Shown here in pieces: positions 58,449 to 64,000 of a stretch of 64,000 nt of DNA. The notes beneath the pieces are model-generated. The model saw only the letters and a program-made list of their open reading frames with translations. It was not told where the DNA came from and did not search any database. The stretch spans positions 372,001 through 436,000 of the forward strand of contig CAKJVC010000075.1 of assembly GCA_918026815.1 (NCBI GenBank), in the 5' to 3' direction. This DNA comes from Chalara sp. BL73. Lineage: Eukaryota; Ascomycota; Leotiomycetes; Helotiales. Made by a program: the position numbers and the translations under genes. How positions within the stretch are numbered: the first letter of the stretch is position 1; each line of letters opens with the position of its first letter.

Positions 58449-60178
58449 GTTGTGGTTTGTTGTCCAAATTGTGAAGTGAAGAGGTATAGACTTGTTTCAC
58501 GCGTTCTTCAAGCACTTCCTAAAGTGAGCTGAGGTTCAGATCAATCACGTGGTATCCACTCTCATCAACTCGGCCTATCTTGATCAAACGCTTTGAATGC
58601 CATCATGCTTATAACATATCAATCTTCCATTCGCATGTGATATTCCCAAAGAGCGAGTTCTGTTCTGTCATACTAATTAGTGGCGCTTAAATGGCATACA
58701 AAGTCGTGTTCAGTCTCCAATTAACTACTGTTGTGATTGCGCGCTCTGCTTGCTTCTCTACCTCCACAACTTAGTCAGGCAGGCAGCCTTTGCAAATTTC
58801 ATTAAAAAGAAGAATCTTTATACGTCTTCCTTTTAAACCAGAGAAAATTTCACAAGCATGAGCTGTTTCCTATTAGTCATGTGTAGCAATACCCAAAACA
58901 AACCACTGAATCTAGTTCGCCAAGGGCGGATTATGTTGGTGGAGAAGTCATCTTTCCAGTGTCTGCATTTCTATAATGTAGGCAAAGTCTAGCATCCTTG
59001 AAGTCTGGATATGGCCAGTAAAGATGGTTTGGACTTTGTCATGAAAAAGCTACTTTTTTTTTCCCGTCTTTTCTTCTCGATTTTGGTAGAAATATGTACC
59101 ATGAATCTACGCCAGTAAGCTGGAATAGAGGTAACAATTGCAGAAGGTCGGCTTGATGACCTATTCCATCTCGCTCGGATCACACCCTGGAAACTATTCC
59201 CCTGAGCCATTAGACAGACTTGGATCCACGAATTGGCCAAGCGAAGGGAGCTTGCTCACTCTTTTAAACAAGACTCTAGGGCAGGATCTCCAATAGGAAC
59301 ACCAAGATCTCCAAAACTGTTGTTCCTGTCACCAAAGGGAGATCTTTGGCATCGATTGCTTGAGTCTTGGGAATGGAAGGGGAAGGAGTGCAGATTCCAA
59401 TCAAACGGGATTTGTGTTACACTAAGCAGCCCTCAGATATCTCAACATGGAGTTCGCAAAATTTTACAGCCACTGAAATTGAGGCTCCAGGCACGCTCAT
59501 ATTAGGGCAAACCACTATGGTAAGTCTTTCCAATTCAAGGAAATCCGCTTGGAGTGGTCAATAGACCCATATGCTCGGTGTGTTTAGCCAACTTTCGTAG
59601 AACTACGAAATAACAGAGAAGGGGTGTTGGCATATAATTTCCAGCATTGCCTCCATATCACAGATGAAGTTGCTTTGTATACGCATCTCACGGCATTTCT
59701 CGCCTCTCGCAGCCTGTATTTCAGGATAAGATTCCGAGAGATGGAATATCGGAGTGTCTGTCTTAATGCATGGGCTGAGTCCAAGTTGCAAGCATTCGGA
59801 ACCTGACGAAGCTGTGCTATGATGCATAAGTCTCAAGTCTCTAGCCAAGCTGAATTCACAGATTCCATATGAGAGCTAGAAGCTGGAATTGCTATGGTTT
59901 GATTGTGGCATTGCAAAATCTATCAGCTTTTTCATGCAGATCAAGATTTCTAAGCTTGATATCCCTTATCCGTTTGCCGCCTTGCTCGAACTTTTCCTCA
60001 TATATGCGATGTTGGAACTCTCCTTCAAGTTTCGGGGTCCGTAATTTAAAGCCCTCTAACTCGAATGGTATCTTCTGGTCCCATCAATAGATAGCTCTGT
60101 CGTTTGTCAATCGTTTCTGACAACGCTTCATTCCAACAAATCAGCTTGTTATTTATGAATGGTATTGCTCACTTACAT
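58449..60178. other. Intergenic, about 1.7 kb
   Basis: AT-rich with scattered short frames (58989-59240, 59233-59564, 59603-59848) that show no recognisable domain. I cannot support a gene. Confidence 0.45.
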
Positions 60179-60475
60179 TCATTCAACTAACATCTCCCCA
60201 CTCCCAACCCTATCTTCTTCCATCTCAAAATGTGTAGCAACAAATGCTTGGAATGTGAGTCGTCCTCGCAATTGTTTACTGTCTATGAGTGTCGTTGTAC
60301 GCGATGGACACTGTAGTAATGGCAGATTTTGCCCGACCAGCTCGACACTATTTTGATGCCAAGTTTCCCTCTGTCTTGTCCACCCATACAAGTAATGGTA
60401 CAAGCATAGCAAGGCTGGTGGGCCCGTGACAATCAAAGTGATGATTGCGACCAGGGCTTCGGTGGATATTGCCAT
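60179..60475 (-). CDS. Small hypothetical protein with one N-terminal membrane segment
   Basis: ATG at 60475 gives 98 codons beginning MAISTEALVAIITLIVTGPP, then ALLCLYHYLYGWTRQRE. One strong hydrophobic span is followed by a polar, basic tail. This layout is common among small fungal proteins of unknown role. No family is recognised and the frame could be chance. Further upstream in-frame ATG codons add a few residues. Confidence 0.3.
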   Translation of the reverse strand: MAISTEALVAIITLIVTGPPALLCLYHYLYGWTRQRETWHQNSVELVGQNLPLLQCPSRTTTLIDSKQLRGRLTFQAFVATHFEMEEDRVGSGEMLVE

Positions 60476-61101
60476 TGTCGTTGGGATCCCCAAGCCTTAT
60501 CCTCTCTGGAATGTTGAGACTTCTACAACTTGGATTCACAAGAGCCATCTTGTACTGAGGAGAACAAAATTATATGCTTAGGCTAAGGTTAGAATCGTAA
60601 TGAACGAAATGCAGATTTTTGTGAAGCCCTATAAACTTGAATTATCATGGTTCAGCTTATTTCGCATCATGAATTTCAGTCCAGTTACGTGTATATGCGG
60701 CTGAGATATGCAGACTTTGTCCCCTCCAGTCGGAAGCATAATTGAGGCGGCTTAGCTAGTACATGCAGGGCAGGGATAAGTCTTGTCTGGTACAGCTCGT
60801 GTGGTAGCTAAGGATATGTAGAATTTTGTGTCGTCCTATCAGAACGCCAGATGTGTAAAGCCAATCAACGAAAGTAAGATTTTTGCAACACCCAATCACA
60901 TCTTGTCGAAGCTTTTCGCCCCAGCATAATCCGCAAAGCCCCAATTCAACCTCACCTCTGCCAACAACGTTTCTCATGACCTTTAAGTCTCAGATTTCGA
61001 AGAAATATCTTCCATAACAAGCACGCCTTGGCCCTTTCTTTTGACAATGCGAAGTAACTAATTTTCCTTCAATATCCAAAGGCCAGCCTTGTTTGCCCTG
61101 G
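60476..61101. other. Intergenic
   Basis: Upstream region of the Clr5-ankyrin gene. The minus frame 60756-60977 has no recognised domain. Confidence 0.5.
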
Positions 61102-64000
61102 ATGGCTGCCACTCTGAAGGGCAAGAGCAGGGCAGCCAGCAATGCGTTATGGGAAAGCCATAAGTGCACGATCCAAGATCTCTACATACACCAGGACAAA
61201 CCTCTTTTGTATGTCATCGAATACATGGCCAGGGAGCATGACTTCCCAAAAACGTACGTTATTCTTTTTGTTTATATTATCTTTACCGTAACTGATTCAT
61301 TTAAAATAGCAAGGCTCAATACGAGAATATTTTCAAAAAGTGGAAATTTCGCAAGAACATCCCAGATAGAGAATGGAAAGCCATTGCATATAGAATCAAG
61401 AAGCGGACATCCGAAGACAAACCGTCCAGCATCAGAGTCGGGGGTTATAATTTGAAAGACTCAAGAGTCCAAAGGGCATTATATCGCCACGACCATCCCC
61501 AAATTTGCGATCTTTCACGAGCAGGTACGTTTATTTAGATTCTGCTATTTATATGCCGAATCTTACAGGAAGTTCAAGTAACTGATGGATAACTTGGCCT
61601 CAGAAAGTCATAGCCGACAAGATGAAATATTGCCAGAGCAACGCTCTATTGTCGTTTACACTCCGCCAACAAATGCATGCTCTTTTAATCTGGCAAATTT
61701 GCCCTGGGCACATTTTCTCCTTTCTATTAGTAATTACGGTCAGTGAGACCTCTTTGTAATATTGTTTGGGACCTAGATGCTCATTAACACAGTTCGTTCA
61801 ACACCTCCAGAAGAATCTACAGGGTCGTCGGATATTACGCTGGCCACAGCCCCTCGCAAAACACCAGCCCTTTCCATGGATATACATCGTCTAATCACTC
61901 GCTCCTACTCTTGGACACCCAATATACCAAGTGTTCTGCCAACTATTGACCTACCCCAGAACTCAGTTCTTGAACAACAAGGTCGCCCCTTAGAGCTTCT
62001 CGAAATGGCGATCTACCTGCTCTCGAACAACGTAGATCCTGACACTGAGGACACTGAAAACACTGAAACTATTAGTTTAATTATGGTAGAGCTTTGCCAT
62101 TCTCAGGATAACCTCTCTTTTTGAAACGTTTACTAGCCAATGGTCAAGGTACCACTCAAGCTATGGCTGAGAAGCTGCTAGTGTGTGCTGTCAATGAAAA
62201 CGACCAGCTTTTGGCAGAAATTCTTTTAAATGCTGGCGCTAATCCAAACGGGAAGTTCGGGAGTTTACAATGCCCACTGGCTATTGCAATACGTCGAAAG
62301 AACGAAAAACTTGTAGCCCTTCTTGTTCAAACAGGAGCAAATGTAGACGCAACGGAATACCATGGGAGGGCAAAACCATTAGGCAATGGGTTATTCAAAG
62401 AATTTTCAGACCCTATGGTGTCTATGCTTCGTTTAGCTATCGAAAAAGATCAGCCAAAGATACTTCGAATCTTACTCGATAATAATGCTCGTGATCAAAG
62501 CGATAAGAATTGGTGCCCACTCGCAACTGCCATTATACTCGAAAACATTGCAGCAGTCGATCTTCTTTTGGAATACAATCAGGGGAAATACTGGAAATTT
62601 TTACATGGCCCGTGTCATAAGCATGTCGGATGGAATGATTATGATTATAGTTATAATTATACTTGCCTTGAGGTCGCTGCAAGTACTGGCAATCTTCAGC
62701 TAGTCGAACTACTGCTCTGCAAAGGCGGGTCCATCGAAAATTTGCTCTCTGTCGGGCTTAAAAATTGCCTTCCAGCGGCATTTTACAGCGGCAATCAACA
62801 ACTTGTCAACTATATTATATCCAAAGGTGGTTCGGTAGTCGATGAATCCACAGATGGCAGCTTATGCCTTGAGATGGCTTGCATATTAGGAAATATCGAG
62901 ATGGTGAAATTTCTCATTGCTCTCGAAGTAAACCCAAATCAGCGTTCCGCAGCTGGCGTAAGCGACAAACGTCCTACTCCTCTTCAAATTGCCGCATATC
63001 ACGGAAACACGTCTCTTGTGCACTTGTTGATTGACCATGGTGCAAATGTCATCGACCCAGGATTCTTGATTTGTTTCGAGAGGGGAAACTACTGGCTGGT
63101 CTCTATCTTGGTAGCTGGGCTATTGAGCGGTGACATTGTTACAGTAGAGTACTTGATAAGAGCAGGTGGATATAAGGGTGAGGGTGAGACTGTTGGATTA
63201 AATGAGCACTATCCATGGACATCCATACAACTTGCGTGCTACCGGGGATGGCTTGATATCGTTCAGTTACTTGTTTTAAACGGGGCAAACATCAATGAGC
63301 CTGCTCATGCCTCCAGCAATGGTGCTACGGCACTGACAGCTGCTATCAGGTCTGGAAATACCAACCTTGTCCTATACTTATTGGAAAACGGTGTCAATGT
63401 TAACAGCCCATCCAAAGATCATCCCGCGCCAAGCCCCTTACAGGTTGCTGCGCAATACGCTAGATTTGAGATTATTCAACTCCTGATTGAGCTGGGTGCC
63501 GATGCAGATGATTCTGGAGCACTTTGGGCAGCTGTGGAGAGTAATTACCCTCAACATGTCACCTACCTTATCAGCTATAATCTTTCTCTGCTAGCCATGA
63601 ATAGGAATACAATTGATGCAGATACGGGTGATTATGGGCGAGCTGCCCTTGCTCAAGCAGTCGAGAATAGAAATCATAAGATAGTTCAAATATTATTAGA
63701 AGCCGGCATTGATATCAAACACGCTCCGACACATCTGTTTCGCAGTTTTGTGCCGCCTGGTAGGCCCTGCAAATACTCTCCTAACGCCCATGCAATCATT
63801 ACAGCCGTGGGAAGTGCCGATTATGATTTAATAGATAGGCTACTCAGCTACGGTGCTCCTGTTGAAATACCTAACGGCGACTGCTCTGTCCATGAATCTG
63901 CTATAGACTATGTACCCTGGATGCACCAGAAGCATTGCGCATAATATACCTACTTACAAGGCATGGAGCCAAACTCGGCAGCTATGCTGAAAATGGTGAA
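61102..64000 (+). CDS. Clr5-domain ankyrin-repeat protein, frameshifted, cut by right edge
   Basis: ATG 61102 starts MAATLKGKSRAASNALWESH. A Clr5 domain spans an intron: WESHKCTIQDLYIHQDKPL, VIEYMAREHDFPKT, then KAQYENIFKKWKFRKNI. Short exons and a linker follow. From 62121 on there are roughly twelve ankyrin-like repeats, e.g. AEILLNAGANPN, ALLVQTGANVDAT, HLLIDHGANV, QLLVLNGANINEP, YLLENGVNVNS and QLLIELGADAD. Frame breaks: at the T5 run ending near 62120 (one base off between DNLSF and KRLLANG), and near 63918, where the repeat continues in another frame (EALRIIYLLTRHGAKLG) past the stop at 63944 to the window end. Introns 61251-61309, after 61525 and 61739-61791 are GT-AG. Clr5-ANK proteins are expanded in fungi and their role is largely unknown. 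Probably a decaying copy, unless the two indels are sequence errors. Confidence 0.75.

Noticed and set aside
1..64000. CRISPR array, prophage or bacterial operon
   Set aside because: No regularly spaced repeats or polycistronic gene order; introns and gene families are fungal.

Overview
This window is a piece of a nuclear chromosome from a filamentous ascomycete (Pezizomycotina; a leotiomycete-like fungus is my guess, not shown). The evidence is short introns of about 45-160 nt with CTAAC/CTAAT/CTGAC branch sites, low gene density, and typically fungal families: LaeA-like methyltransferase, DUF3632, WSC, RTA1, Zn2Cys6 factors, Clr5-ankyrin, a STAND/NACHT protein and a nucleolar FKBP. I saw no tRNA, rRNA, CRISPR or bacterial operon structure.

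Layout. 0-10 kb is accessory and decaying: a frameshifted alpha/beta-hydrolase-NACHT gene cut by the left edge, a fructosamine-kinase-like gene with an in-frame stop, palindromic AT-rich repeats, a DUF3632 gene and a broken secreted RNase-like gene. 11-18 kb holds an intact sulfite oxidase, an intact LaeA-like methyltransferase and a cytochrome P450 pseudogene. 18-33 kb is largely conserved core: an NDR-family kinase, a nucleolar FKBP prolyl isomerase, a DJ-1/PfpI protein, a WSC wall protein, a transporter remnant and a REV1 translesion polymerase. 33-38 kb has an NmrA-like NAD(P)-binding protein and an RTA1 membrane protein.

37-56 kb looks like accessory metabolism: a transcription-factor remnant, a sterol-type UDP-glycosyltransferase, a secreted FAD (berberine-bridge) oxidase, a glycosidase fragment, an intact Zn2Cys6 regulator, a monocarboxylate-type MFS transporter and a TauD-like dioxygenase. 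There is no backbone synthase, so a shared pathway is only a possibility. 56-58.5 kb is core again (tubulin cofactor A and THO complex subunit 7, convergent). The right edge carries a Clr5-ankyrin gene with two frameshifts, cut by the window end.

Two cross-cutting signals stand out. Broken genes are confined to fast-evolving accessory families while housekeeping genes are clean. Six introns in five genes appear to use GC rather than GT at the 5' splice site, many for this number of introns. Exon joins were made by eye from reading frame, splice consensus and family alignment from memory; no database search was run.
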